DNA of 64,000 nucleotides, from assembly GCF_905475345.1 (NCBI RefSeq), contig NC_066587.1, positions 16,136,058 to 16,200,057 of the forward strand, given 5' to 3'. Below, piece by piece: positions 21,988-35,409 of the stretch (positions within the stretch are counted from its first letter, which is position 1; each line of letters starts with the position of its first letter). The translations under genes were made by a program, and so were the position numbers. A model generated the notes under the pieces. It did not search any database and was not told the origin of the DNA. It was given only the letters and a program-made list of their open reading frames with translations. Origin of the DNA: Vespula vulgaris (lineage: Eukaryota > Arthropoda > Insecta > Hymenoptera > Vespidae).

Positions 21988-22203
21988 CTAAAGTTTCATT
22001 CTGATTTTAATGATACACCCTATATGTGTAATATCCGTGCAACGTGTACCAGATGAATGTAAGCCATAACTGTCTATAAATAGAGCGAGAGATACCAGGC
22101 GTTCCGGTTTTTCGGGATAGAGGATTCTACCGGTTTTTAACACCTTATAATCTTTAGTAGTCTTCTTGTCTTGTAAAAAGATATCGCATCCAAGCATTGT
22201 CAT
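21988..22203 (-). other. 71-codon open frame, unrecognised
   Basis: Minus strand, ATG 22203. The composition is balanced (TGRILYPEKPERLVSLALFI within it) and GC is above the flanks. No splice sites and no domain. It could be a fragment of a decayed element. Confidence 0.18.
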
Positions 22204-24092
22204 GACTTGTTACTGACTTTTCTCTTTCGACGTGTGATACTTAAACGAGCACAGATTTTCTACGAAGATGAGAGTTGTGTATAGGATTGATGATCGTTAC
22301 CCAATACCCAACGTCCCCATTCGTTTCATTTTAAATAGGTCACCTTATATAGTATCAATTGTATGTATAGTATTATTTTGCAATGTAATCAAAAATGAGA
22401 AAAAATTGTATCGGATTATATTTCGTATTTAGATATATTATACACGACATTAAATCTGTCATATTCCAATTGTATGTTATTATATTTATATTGTAAACAA
22501 AAAATATTTGTATATTGTATTTTTTTTTTTCTATTGTAAATCCAATTTTTTTTCTCTACCTTATCTTTATACTTACATTAAAAAGAAAACTTTTATTATA
22601 TTTACGTTTACGTTTTTATTGTAACAAAAAAAGATATATATATTTTTTTGCGTATTATATTATCTTTCCGTGCTTATATTGCTAATAAAATATTTTCCTT
22701 AATACTATCTTTGTATTTATATTATAAAAAAAAATACTCCATATCGTATTGTGTTTCGTATTTATATTATTAAAAAAAAAAAAAAAAAAAAAAGAATAAT
22801 AAAAAAAAAAGAAATAAATAAATAGTGATAAAATGAAAATTATTTATTGAGAACAAATGAGAAATCGAGAAATGAAATTGTTGTATAGATAGACAATCGA
22901 AATCGACGAGAAAAGGACGCACGTAAGAACGTCTTTTTATGCAAGAAGCAGTCACGCGGTACACATAAAGTAATTCCTTTCACTGAAACGCCTTTCACTA
23001 AAAACATTTCAACGAAACATCAGCAAAAATGATTTACATGCGTCGTATTTACCTTCATCGATCTCCATATTAAACGATGTCGTACTAATTTTTTTGATTA
23101 TTCTTATTATTTTTTTTTTTCCCTTTAATTTTTCTCTTCTTTCCTCTCCTCTTTCTACCCCTTTAAAATCCAGTCTTCAAACAACGACAATTACGATTAT
23201 TCTTTCGTAATATTATCTTCTTATTTTGTCGAGTGACGGATGAGATTCAATACGAAAAAATATATTTGCAGAAATAATTATCACAATAGTTATTTCGAAA
23301 GAGAATTTCTGCTCGTTAATTAACGCTAAATCGAGTTATTCTATATAAATATAAAATATAAAACGTAATAATATGTATATATAGATATGCACACAGAGAC
23401 ATATACAAAAAAGTAAGCCACATTGTAATTTATAACAAATCAACGTATATCAATAATTATCACAGGTACCACCACGACGACGAAAAAAAGAAAAAGAAAA
23501 AAAAACTGGATATTGCAGAAAAACGAATGATCACGTTTCTCTTGGAAAATATGTATTCTCTCTCTTTCTTTATTTATTTCAATTATTTTTTCTTCTTCTT
23601 CATTTAAAAAATAAAAATACAACAATAAATATTCGATTGATATAATTCACCCTATACCTGTATATAACTGTGAAGGACTTCCGTTTTTGTTATCGTAAAC
23701 TACTCGTTATATTTCTTTCTTACCACAAATCGACATTTCTCGCCGATTTTCAAACTCTCTCTCTCTCTCTTTCTCCCTTTTTTGCTTTTACCAAACAGCA
23801 CCACCATCACCTACTATAAAAACCACATTTTATTCGAGTAAATCAGTAACGGTGACGAGCAAATCGTATTGCTTGCTTTCCAGGTTTTCCGCTTCGTAAT
23901 AATTCTATTGCGTCGTTAAAACGGTATTTCACATTATAAGTACACACACATACACACACATATTCTTAATACCATTAACAGGATTTCAAATGTCGGTCTA
24001 GTTAAAGTCTACCGACCGAATTCCTATTAAAACGAAACTAGGAACACGAATCGGTAGATGTTAACTCAAAGATATATGTAATTAGTTAGACG

Positions 24093-24190
24093 GTTTAGTT
24101 TAGTTTAGTTTAGTATAGTATAGTATAGTATAGTATAGTATAGTATAGTATAGTATAGTTTAGTTTAGTTCAGTTTAGTTCAATTTAGTT
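24093..24190. repeat. Pentanucleotide array (TTTAG)n-(TATAG)n-(TTTAG)n
   Basis: About 19 five-base units: four TTTAG-type, about eleven TATAG, then TTTAG/TTCAG variants. The central block is homogeneous and the edges are variant. Confidence 0.9.
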
Positions 24191-24206
24191 GCCCTTTCCC
24201 TTAGTA

Positions 24207-24210
<4 letters not shown>

Positions 24211-24254
<44 letters not shown>
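24211..24254. repeat. (TA)n microsatellite
   Basis: A 44-bp TA tract close to the pentanucleotide array. Confidence 0.9.
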
Positions 24255-24257
<3 letters not shown>

Positions 24258-25331
24258 TTGAGAAGAGCTACTAGATACTATAGAACACACATAGTAGATT
24301 TCTGCAACAGGTAATCTGATGATCAATGCCTGATTCGAATCTCCAACAATATTTATACGCGATCTTCCGTACGACTGATGATGATTCGATTCTTCCAACT
24401 GTGAAACATCTACTAATTAACTAGAAGAAAAGATTAAAAAAATAAATAAATAAGTAAAAAAAAAAAAAAAAAAAATAAAAAAAGAAAAAGTAGAAGCCTC
24501 CATTAGGAATATTATTCTCTCTCCAATTATAATCGCCTTTATTCTCTTTCTCTTTCTCTCTTTCTATCTCTATTTCCATTTCTATTTCTATCACTATTAC
24601 CTCTCTTTTTCTTCTTTAATTTACTCAATTATTATTACCTTCGGTTCTATACGATGGGGAATCCGAGAAATGTATTAAACGTGAGTTTAATTGATTCGCT
24701 TAGGATAAAAAGTTCTTTTTTCTTTCTTTCTTTCTTTCTTTTTTTTTTTTTAAATGTTCTGATATCGATTCTTTTTTCTAACATCGTTCCACGTTCTAAC
24801 AGCGATTTCTGTCCCATATTGCTTTTTTCCTTAGTCTTATTTTGAATTTTAGTTCCAGCATATTGATTTTGTTTACTATTTTGTTCTATATTCCAATATC
24901 GATTCTAGTCTCGCATTATTTTTCGTTTTTAATATTAATTATTTCTTTTCCTCTATTTTTCAAACTACGACTTCAACTATTATTACATTGAAACCTCTTC
25001 AATTACATTCATAATATTAATTTTTCTCTGATCTAATATTCCTCATTATGATATTAATATTTATTCTAATATCGACGATCTTTCTTTTTCACAATTTTTC
25101 CTTTTTCCTTCATTCTTTCTTTCTTTCTTCCTTTCTTTTCTTTTCTCTTTTAATTTAATTTAATTCCTTACTCATCGATGAAATATCTCCAATAAACAAT
25201 TTCGAGATAATTTCGCAGGACGAAAATGAAGTAAAAGTGGTTCGATCAAAATGAGAGAAAATAAAATTAATAACCAAATAAATGAGTAAACAAAAAGAGA
25301 AGAAGAATAGAAGAATAGAGAAAGAAAAAAA

Positions 25332-25395
<64 letters not shown>
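25332..25395. repeat. (GAAA)n microsatellite
   Basis: Sixteen near-perfect GAAA units. Confidence 0.95.
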
Positions 25396-26222
25396 GATAG
25401 AGATGAAATTAACCAAAGAAAAGTAAATGTGCGGACACATGAATCACACTTAGTCTACATAGGACTTGAAACGCTATATATATATATGTACATATATATA
25501 TATATATGTATGTATATACATATGTGAAACAACAAACGAGGCCTTTGCAAGCTCGCTGAGCTTACATCGAAAGCGCTTCTCTCTTCTATGTAGTAGTTGT
25601 TGACTGCCGCCTGTGCAATCGAGACTCGTCGCGGAAGTTCCGCTTTTGTCTGACCCAGATAGTCCGCATTCACTCGCTATTTCGTAACGGGACCGACTAC
25701 TACTACTACTTTCTTCTTTCTCTCTTTCTCTCTTTCTTTTTCTTTCTTTTCCTTTCCTTTCCTTTCTTATTTCGTTCGTTCGTTACAGTAATGCGAAGAG
25801 TAGACATACTGTCTTCTAATTCTCTCTCTTTCTCTTTTTTTTTTGTATCATACATATTTATGTATAACAGAAAAATAAGTGAAAATAAAAGAAAAAAAGA
25901 TTGAAGTAAAGACGAGTATAATATTTAAAAAAAGAAAAAAAAGAGAGAGAGAAAAAAAATACGATAGAAAAAGAATATTGATATTAACGATTGATAATTT
26001 TTCTAACGTGTGTGTGTGTCTATTGTTTCTTTTTTTTTTTTTTTTTTTTCAATCAATTTTATAACAAAAATACATATACGCGCGCGTGTGTGTGTGTGTT
26101 ATATATTTTATTAGATATAATTATTATATATGTATCTAAAAAAAATATTATATATATATGTTTATTTATTTATATAACAGATGGATAGATATAAATGTTA
26201 TTAGATGTAAATAAATATATTA

Positions 26223-26444
26223 TTGCAGATATATCATATATTAAATATATTATTTCTTTTTTTCATGTTTGTGAAGAACAAAAGATATAATTTAATGTTA
26301 GAAATGTATCAAATCACAGACTATAAACTCCTGTATCGTGATACTATAGAAAGAGGAAACTATATACGTAGATTAATTAATCGCAATTATCTCAGCACCC
26401 CACAAAGGAGAGTCATGTACGAGGCCAAATCGATTGAAAGCTGA
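26223..26444 (+). other. Open frame after an acceptor-like site, unrecognised
   Basis: A ttattgcag site at 26220-26228 precedes an open frame to TGA at 26444. The last 49 codons from ATG 26298 have a mixed, protein-like composition (YKLLYRDTIERGNYIRRLIN) in sequence without simple repeats. The N-terminal part is hydrophobic. There is no domain and no partner exon. Confidence 0.2.
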
Positions 26445-26611
26445 TCGATAATTTACTAAACGAGTTCGTTATATATCTATTAGAAAAAATATTTCCTCAA
26501 GTTTTACAAACATCGTCAAAATTTATATTTTAGAAATATCTTATTAGATCTTGAAAAATGTACTTCCATTAAGAATAATAATCAATCATACGTATTAGAA
26601 AAATGTTGTGC

Positions 26612-26612
<1 letters not shown>

Positions 26613-26669
<57 letters not shown>
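26613..26669. repeat. (TC)n microsatellite
   Basis: A 57-bp TC tract followed by a T-run. Confidence 0.95.
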
Positions 26670-26671
<2 letters not shown>

Positions 26672-28463
26672 ATTTGTTTCTTTTCTTTTTTTTTTTTTTT
26701 TTACAAGATCACGTTCAAAGAAAATTATTTGCACGATCATTAATCTTACATATGTCCACGTCCTGTTTCATGCTAAGAAAAAAATTTAATTGATAAGTAG
26801 AAGAAGATTACTTTCAAGGAAAGGTTAAAATCGTGTATCAAGATAAAATAATTAGCGACAATTTGAACGACGTCAAACGATGATATTAAAGTTTACTTGT
26901 TATGAGATAATTATGACCGGTTTTAATCTAATCGATCTACTTAATGATTGTATTAGAACGAGGTAAGAAGAAAATTTTCACACAAACACACACACGATTA
27001 TGATAATGATCTAATTGAGACAAAATATAATAATTAATTAACAAAGCTTATTTTTTTTTATTTAAATTTCTCTATATATAAAATCTGTTATGTGTACTTT
27101 TAATATAAACATTATTAAAGTTTGTTAATTCATTAACACATTTTTTTATTTTAATTAATTAACAACATTTTCTTATATTGCAAAAGAATATATACGTAAT
27201 TTATAAAAAGTTTTCTACTCGAAAGTTTCAAACACACATATGTATATATACATATATAATTTATTTATATTTATAATTATATTCATTTATATATATGTAT
27301 ATATCTATATATGCGATATGTATTATAGAAAATAAAAATTTATAGGAAATTTTTCGGGGGGAGGGAGGGGGGTGGAGAGAAAAAAAGAAAAATGAAAGAA
27401 AAGCTCAAATAATCCCTCAAAAACCCGCATCCTCCAAGTTGGCCACGTAACAGAGTTATATCACGTGGCGTTTATATCTCATGCTCGTGGCCTGCAGTGA
27501 TCAATACCGGCTATGCTAACCGCCAGCCAGGCAACGTAAAAATTCTTTTTATTCCTCCGATAGAAAAGCATTCGTCCGACGTTATATATTTCCATTGACT
27601 TTATTTTAAAAGAACATTCTATCAAAAGATACGTCAATTTTATATTCACTGACCATGTCGAATAATCTCTTTTAACGATTCTCCTTATTTCCATATTTCA
27701 AGTTCGTTGAGACCATCACTCCTACCCTTATCACCTCCACATCAAGATTCATTAATTATGTATTTATTATGCGTAAATTAATAATATAAAGAGATTAATA
27801 AATATGTAAATATAAAGGAGATATTTAATGATAAAACGTGATGTGATTATTCAAGTAGAGAGAACATTATGAAAATTTATAATATTAAAAGATAAAAATA
27901 CATTTTTTAAATAAATGAATTATATATATATATATATACATATATATTCACAAAATAATTATATAAAAAGTTTCTATAATTTTTATCACATATAACATAT
28001 ACTTTAAAAGCCGAGATAAGCTTCAGTATATTTTAAAAATATTTTTATACTCGTTTATGATCCATTTAATTTATGTTTCGGTGATAAGAAAATCATAAAA
28101 GTTTTAATGGCAAGTAATAAACAGAAGTGAAATTTCCTCGTTCGCAGTTGATACGTTAAATTAGAGACAATGAACGCTGATATGCCTGCTTAAAAAGGTA
28201 TGCATGAAATTTTTAATTCTCTTCATATGATATATATAAAATTTATTTTGTATTTTAACTCGATCGTTGATTTTCGTTTGCCCTTCTCGAAGTCGTTGAA
28301 AATGGGACATACGGTGTACGATCAGTGTTGTATATACCATGACACAACCGTTACGAGGTACCGTACCACCTTTTATACATCGTTGCAAGCACTCACATGT
28401 ACCTTATATATAAATACGTATATATATGTAGATACATACGTACGTACGTACGTATATATGTAC

Positions 28464-28615
28464 ACAATTTTAATCTCATCTTTTAACTTACTTCGAAAGT
28501 ACCCACGTGTAATAAATAGTGACACACCACACGTGCTTTGAAGACACACGTATCTTATATATAACACATTACATTACAACACACATACATACTGACATAC
28601 ATATACACATGTACG

Positions 28616-28656
<41 letters not shown>

Positions 28657-28734
28657 TACGTTTAAATTCATCTTTTAACTTGCTTCGAAAGTACCCACGT
28701 GTAATACACAATGGCATGCCACACATGTTATGAA
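28464..28734. repeat. Tandem duplication, two ~75-bp copies
   Basis: Copy 1 at 28464-28545 and copy 2 at 28661-28734, about 193 bp apart. Both contain catcttttaactt, then cttcgaaagtacccacgtgt and a diverged cacacc/cacac segment. The perfect shared core is the 20-mer ending acgtgt. They are separated by TATA/CACA repeats. Confidence 0.75.
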
Positions 28735-29433
28735 AATATTTCAACGCACGGCTAAATCGGATTATTATCTCTTTTCTTAATTCTCTTATATAGATAAAGT
28801 GAACAAAGTCGTTTAGATAAGGATGAGTTAAGTGGACCAACCTATTCTACGTGCTTTTTCGAAATTTCTACGTTGGAAATTGTATTTCATTTTTCTTTAA
28901 TCGAATTAATGACAATAGTCTTCTCTACCTTTTAATAATCCACATTTGTTCTTACTATTTATACGTTATCCATTTTCTCTCGTTCTTTTTTCTAAATCAT
29001 TTTTTTATTTTATTTTTTTTATTTTTATTTATTTATTTTTTTTTTCTTAAAATATTTTCATCATATTACACGTTCTGCTCACTGTTTTTTTCTCACCTTG
29101 AATAATCGCATCATGCTTCATTATTTAATTCAAATCTTCTTTATTCATTCCTTTTTATAATATAAATTTGTTCAATTCTCCTGTTGAACTTCAATCACAT
29201 TTATTATTTAATCTGTCCACTTTTTATATCATAATATTACTTATAAAATGAATCGTTAAGTCGTTCGAATTCTTTTTCTTGAATAATCGCATCATTTCTT
29301 TTTTATTTCTCTTAATTTTTTCTTTTATTTTTTATATAATATAACATTAATATGCATTATAAAATTTTCTATCTGAATAATCAAATCCACTTATTACTAT
29401 TCCATATTTTCATTTGAATATATACGAAATAAT

Positions 29434-29437
<4 letters not shown>

Positions 29438-29489
<52 letters not shown>
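29438..29489. repeat. (TA)n microsatellite
   Basis: A 52-bp TA tract. Confidence 0.9.
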
Positions 29490-29492
<3 letters not shown>

Positions 29493-30773
29493 AAACAAAA
29501 ATAAGATCAATCAGTTGCAATATGTCTGAATTTTTCTTTTGTACAAACATTATAAAACTTTTCGTCGGACGATTGACGAAGATTATCAAAGCTACGATAA
29601 GATTATTGCAAACACTTTTAGCTTTCGCCAAAAGTATATTAAAACTTTTATCTTTTATATAATTATATGTTTTACATAATCCCAGGAAACGCGGTGTGGA
29701 AGATAAAGAAGGCACGAGAAACGTGCGAGACTTTGGATTAGAACGGATCTAGCTCTAGGCAATGACGAGGTGAAAGCGTTTTAATCGCCCGAAAGCAAAG
29801 TGACTTCTCGTCGATGAACGTGTTCCAATTTTTCCTTATTATATTATATTATTTTATTTTATTTATTTATTTTTTGTGTTCTTTTTCTTCTTTTTTTTTC
29901 CTGAATCAAACTTTGTGAAAACTTTCTCTCTCTATATATATATATTTTTTTATCATCACCAACGTAACGAAATACGTGATCGATCGCTTGACATCGAAAT
30001 TAATTCGATCTTTAAATTATACGGGAAAAGAAATTTAAACAATAGTAAATTTAAAAAAATTTGATCGCGTCGTGTTCGGAATTTTGTATTTTTTTTTTGT
30101 TAGTTTTTTTATTTAACGTATGAAAATTAATTTCTTTATTATTTTTAATATCGGAGTGCGTTAATTGAATAATAAATTTGTTTATGGAAAGAAAGAAAAA
30201 AACTATAGTAATAATTCATAGTAATTCTTAGATTCGACGTCTAAATTGTTTTTCTTTTTCTTTTCTTTTCTTTTCTTTTCTTTCTTTCTTTCTTTTCTTC
30301 ATATATTTCACTTCCTGCAATACAAAAATTAATTCAAAGAACTGTTTCTCTAAATAAATAAATAAATAAATACATAAATAAATAAATAAACAAATAAATA
30401 AATACAAAGAAATAGAACAACAATAATATAGACACAAATAAATCCTAGAATCGTTAATTTCAAATTAAATTGGATTGAAAAAGAAGATATTAAAAACCGT
30501 GACGAAGCATATGGTTTTGTTCTCGAAGGTTAAAAGTAGACAACATTCACGAGTATATTTGTGTATATATATATATATATTTCTCTATATAGAAAAATAT
30601 ATATATTTCTCTCTCTTTTTCCTTTTCTATCTCATATCACAGATAAGAATTCCTACGTCGACGAGATGAAATTGCAAGAGATCGTACAAGGTCCGCACCA
30701 TGACGAGGTTCCTAATCTATTACGACGACGTTTTTAGAAGAGAGAAAAAAAATGTGAAAGAAGGATAAAGCAA

Positions 30774-30776
<3 letters not shown>

Positions 30777-30833
<57 letters not shown>
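30777..30833. repeat. (AG)n microsatellite
   Basis: An AG tract of about 55 bp with minor interruptions. Confidence 0.9.
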
Positions 30834-30834
<1 letters not shown>

Positions 30835-31215
30835 GAGAAAGAGGGAGGGAGAGACAAAAAGAAAGAAACTAGAAAATGAGAAGAGAGAAGGAAGTGGACG
30901 ACAATCTAACGTAAAAAATACGTATGAATTTTTATCTCTTTTTTTTTTTTCATATTACCAACACAAAAACACATAAATATGCAAACATATACGTACATGC
31001 ACACGTACACACTCATATAACATATTTTGCTAATAACAATGATAACGTACTTACGTTTAACTTACGTAGGTACAAAGTAACAAGTATTTCTACCATTTTA
31101 TGTATTACTTTTAGATATTTCTAAAAAAAAAAAAGAAAAAACGGGACACGTCCTTTTTTCTTTTTCTTTTTTCTCTTCCCTCTTTTTTAAATTTCAAAAT
31201 AGTCACAAGGTAAGG

Positions 31216-31430
31216 GGTGACCTTAGGTTAGTACGACGATTTTAAAAATCAATTCTTTCAATTCTCTTTTGTCAAATTCTGTAGCGTTCTATTTACGAGT
31301 TAAACATGTCGATAGTTTAGCGATTTGTAAAAAAAAAGAAAAGAAAAAGAAGAAAAAAATAGATATTAGTCTAATTCGGAAAAATATAATAATAATTGAT
31401 TTTTAAAATGTCTTTTGATCCAAGCTTAGG
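31216..31430. mobile_element. MITE family copy (degenerate)
   Basis: It keeps the subterminal pair acgattttaaaaatcaatt at 31231-31250 and its inverse aattgatttttaaaatgtc near 31396-31414, followed by ttttgatccaa. The extreme ends are eroded. Confidence 0.4.
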
Positions 31431-32933
31431 AACTTTGAATTCTTAGCAAAGCACCCTTGGCACATTTTGTAATAGAAAATAATTTTCTTCGATGGAGGAA
31501 AAAAGAATAAAAGTGATTAGATTTCGAAGAGGAAAAAAGTTTTAATTGTTGCATAATTAATTTTTCTTTTTCTTGTTTTTCTAACACATCGTTTTTTCCG
31601 TTGTTCTTCGCGTCGTAACAAACGCGGAACGGACGAAGAAAGAATAAGAAACAAACGAATCGAATTTCGATCGACCAAGCGTTCTTCTTTCCCCATGGAT
31701 ATATTTAAAAAAAAAAAGAAAGAAAAGAAAAAGAATGTATGTACGTATTTTCTTTCTTCTCTTTTTTTTTCTCCATATTATATATTCCTTTTTATCCTCG
31801 CATCGCGTCTCAATGGCGAGACGAAAAAACTTCCGATTAAACTTCGATGTATATATACCGTTATCGTCCGACATTCCTGTCCATTTTATTAAGTCCACGT
31901 TCGTTTCGATAATATATTTTCGTTCGTACCTACACGTTTCGTAACCTTCCTTTTTTTTTTTCTAACATCAAGTCAAGTCCTTCTTTAAAAAAAAGAAAAA
32001 AGGCGTAGAGAGAAAAATTAAAAAGAAGAAATAAAGAAAAAGAAAAAAAAAATAAGAAAAAAAAAGAAAAGAAAAAGGAAAGAAAAGAAAAGAAAAGAAA
32101 AGAAAAGAAAAGAAAAGAAAAAGAAAAGATATTATTTTTGGAATATATTAAATGCAACTTGTTACGTTGTACTTATCGTACTTGTACGACTCCACCGAGC
32201 ATGAAAATGAAAATGTGTTTGGCATTATTGTCAGACCTTGAATCGCCAATCAAGCCATTTTTCTCGAGAGTGCATCGATGCGAGATACATCGATTATCGT
32301 TAACAGTCAATAAGAATATACGTACATTGGTGATACTGTTGAACGAATGAGCATCAGTATTACGTGAGTCGATAATTTACAAAGACAAAAAAAAATGAAG
32401 AAGAAGAAGAACAAAAAAAAAAAAGAAAAGAAAGAATAACGAATTATTTTTCTTTTTCTTTTTTCTTTCTTTTTTGTTAACAGTACATCTTGTCTTTTAA
32501 TTTCAATGACGTCCCATCCTTTGAAGATTTATTGTCTCGTTATAAAGTATATATTTTCATTCGATAGTAGAATTTATTATTTATTAATCAGTATTTATTA
32601 TTAATTATCATGATATTTCGTAGGTATACAAAAAAAGAGAGAGAGAGAGAGAGAAAGAAAAATTATACAGCTTTTTTAATATTTTCTCTTTCTTTTTCTT
32701 TTTAGAATTTACTTTCTAATTTCAATGACGTGTCCTTCGAAATCTTAGTACGTATCTCGTTCTATTGGGACGTATATAATATAGACAAGTTCGGTTATAT
32801 TAACTTGGGATTAGAACGTATTTATATTTGCAACAGAACTTATTTATGTTACAATCTAATAATAACACAATTCAGTTTACTATTGTAGAATATCGCGAAT
32901 ACAAAAATATCATCCAAGACAAAAAATAAAACA

Positions 32934-32936
<3 letters not shown>

Positions 32937-32980
<44 letters not shown>
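32937..32980. repeat. (TA)n microsatellite
   Basis: A 44-bp TA tract. Confidence 0.9.
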
Positions 32981-32981
<1 letters not shown>

Positions 32982-33349
32982 CTTTGATGATTACGTAAAG
33001 GACGATGTGTGTGTGTAAATCGTATTATCGATGATATTATAACCATGATATTCTAATTTTCATAGATCGCGAATGTAACGCAAATCCCTTTCTGCTCGAC
33101 AAAAACTCGTAATATTCAGAAGAAAGAAAATATTTGTTTACAACTAACTCTCCGCATAAGTATGCTAATACACTAATACGCGTCGTTCTTTCATTCTTTC
33201 CGTGGTTGTTGTTTCCTTTTTTTTTTCTTTTTCTACTTCTTCTTTTTCCTTTCTGTCTATTATTTACTTCGTTCTAAGACAGAATAATAATCTCTGATAA
33301 TAATAATGAGAGAGACGGAGACAGAAATGGAGAAAGAGACAAAACAGAG

Positions 33350-33384
<35 letters not shown>

Positions 33385-33615
33385 GGAAATAGTGAAAGAG
33401 ATTAAGATAATTATGCAATCTCTTGCCTTTTTTTCTTTGCAATAATCGTGATAATTAAATAATCTACAGCATGAATAATTATCATAAACGAGGAGAGATC
33501 GGATCGTGTATGTCTACGCCGCAAAATCGTTTTGTGGCATAATCTATTACGTTCTTACCTTCGTTTTAAGATATCCCCTTGCATAAGATTTGTTGGCAAA
33601 TAAGAAGTCTTACGA

Positions 33616-33685
33616 CAACAACAACAACAACAACAATAATAATAATAACAATAACAACAACGGGAACAACAACGGCAATAACAAC
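33616..33685. repeat. (CAA)n/(AAT)n triplet repeat
   Basis: Mixed CAA, AAT and AAC triplets over about 70 bp. Confidence 0.85.
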
Positions 33686-33860
33686 TTTAATAATTGCTAG
33701 AAACGCGAGTCATCTCGGTCATTTTTTCAGATATTATTTGTTATGAAAACATAAAAGAGAGAAAAAAGAAAAAAAAAACAAAAAGAATATTTTTGAATGT
33801 TGCCTTAACTGCAGTAACAAATTTTCGATTACGAGCAACTTTTTCGTATGTAATTTCTAT

Positions 33861-34069
33861 GCAAGGTCGGGCAAAAATTTTTTAGATGATCGCAAAAATC
33901 TATGACTCTTTTTTTCAATCTCGCAATTAATCTTGTCGTTTACGTTTATTAGATTTTTACAAATTATAAAAAAAAAAGAAAAGAAAAACAAAAAAAAGAC
34001 AATAAATTAGCCCAAAGATTAAATAAATATAATTGGTTTTTTAAATATCATCTAAGAATTTTTGATCCG

Positions 34070-34072
<3 letters not shown>
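33861..34072. mobile_element. MITE family copy
   Basis: The left end is gcaaggtcgggcaaaaattt and ttagatgatcgc. The right end is atatcatctaagaatttttg followed by atccgctct. The inverse relationship is clear, and the length is about 212 bp. The right end abuts a compound microsatellite. Confidence 0.55.
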
Positions 34073-34142
<70 letters not shown>

Positions 34143-34172
34143 TGTATGTATGTATGTATGTATGTATGTATA
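34070..34172. repeat. Compound (TC)n-(TA)n-(TATG)n microsatellite
   Basis: CT to 34087, TA to about 34114, then about 14 TATG units. It starts at the right terminus of a MITE copy. Confidence 0.95.
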
Positions 34173-34236
34173 CAACACACATATATACATACACATATAC
34201 ATCATACATACATACATAGCATATAGATAAATACTT

Positions 34237-34241
34237 ATATA

Positions 34242-34277
<36 letters not shown>

Positions 34278-34299
34278 TGTATGTATGTATGTATGTATC
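34237..34299. repeat. (TATG)n microsatellite
   Basis: A TA lead-in then about 12 TATG units, a near copy of the array 100 bp upstream. Confidence 0.95.
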
Positions 34300-34901
34300 G
34301 AAGGAATATAAGAAAGCTAACGAACGAAGCCTCGTTCTTTATTAGACCATACCCCCTCCACCATTGCTAAGTATCGATTCGTAAATGGAATTACCGGTGG
34401 AATGCGCTTTGAGGATAACAACTGGCTACCACCAACAAGTCACGTTTTGCTTTCCGTTGCTAATAATAATCATCTATCTCTGGCCTTTATGCGCAAAGAT
34501 CATGAAAATGTTGATATTTATATTAGCGAGATTATCTAACTGTGTTTCTAATATTTCGACAAAAAAGGAGAAAAAATAAAGAAAAAAAAAAAAAAGAAAA
34601 AATCACCAATATCAAAGAATTATAAATACACGAGCTTATCAAATTGAATAAGTATCTATTTTTTTTTTTATTTACTGCGTTCTTTTTAAATCTTGATATC
34701 TATTTATTTTTCTATTTCTTTTTCCTGTTTTCTTTCTTCTTTTTCTTTTTTTTCTTTCCTTCAAATACTTGCACAACATTATTAGAATTTTATTTTAAAA
34801 CGATGACGACTTTTTTCGTTATTTAATATTAATAACTATTTAAATCAACATCGAATATTCTCATATTTTCATATAATTTCGTATATATCATGACTAAAGA
34901 T

Positions 34902-35124
34902 GCTAGGATAAGAGTTTCTAGATAATTTTAAAAGTCAATTACTTTTTTTGCAGGGGTATTATTTAAGCCGTCCTTTTCTTTTTTATTAATTTTTTTTTCA
35001 GATTGCAAGGCTACAAGTTTGATTAAAATTTTTTACAATCTGAAAAATAAATAAATAACTCGAGCTTACTTCGAAAGGAATAATCCAATTTTAAAACATT
35101 AGAGAACATTTGGCTCGGTCTGTA
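34902..35124. mobile_element. MITE family copy
   Basis: The left end, gctaggataagagtttctag followed by ataattttaaaagtcaatta, and the right end, catttggctcggtctgta, fit the family. The right terminus is intact and ends in TA; the left is degenerate. Confidence 0.5.
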
Positions 35125-35372
35125 GAATGATATGTATTTATAAAATATGTACAATTTTTATTTACTATGTTTTTCGAGTTTTCTATTCATATCGATATAA
35201 CAACATCGATTATCCCTACATTTCCATCTTGTGAAAGAATGATTTATGTCTCCGTAGTTAATTGTATTATTAAGTGGAAACAATACGCATTATAATCATG
35301 TTTTTCCTACATTTATATCTTTTTTTTTTTTTATTGATAGATTTCTTCATATGTTAAACCTATGTGTAGATG

Positions 35373-35409
<37 letters not shown>

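Noticed and set aside
22003..22030. Possible second transposon terminus (tatagggtgta)
   Set aside because: A single end with no inverted partner within several hundred bases.
24093..24190. Interstitial telomere
   Set aside because: Units are TATAG/TTTAG, not TTAGG, and the array is under 100 bp.
27420..27694. 71-codon minus-strand frame in a GC-richer patch
   Set aside because: No splice signals, and the composition is not convincing beyond the patch; kept only as part of the intron description.
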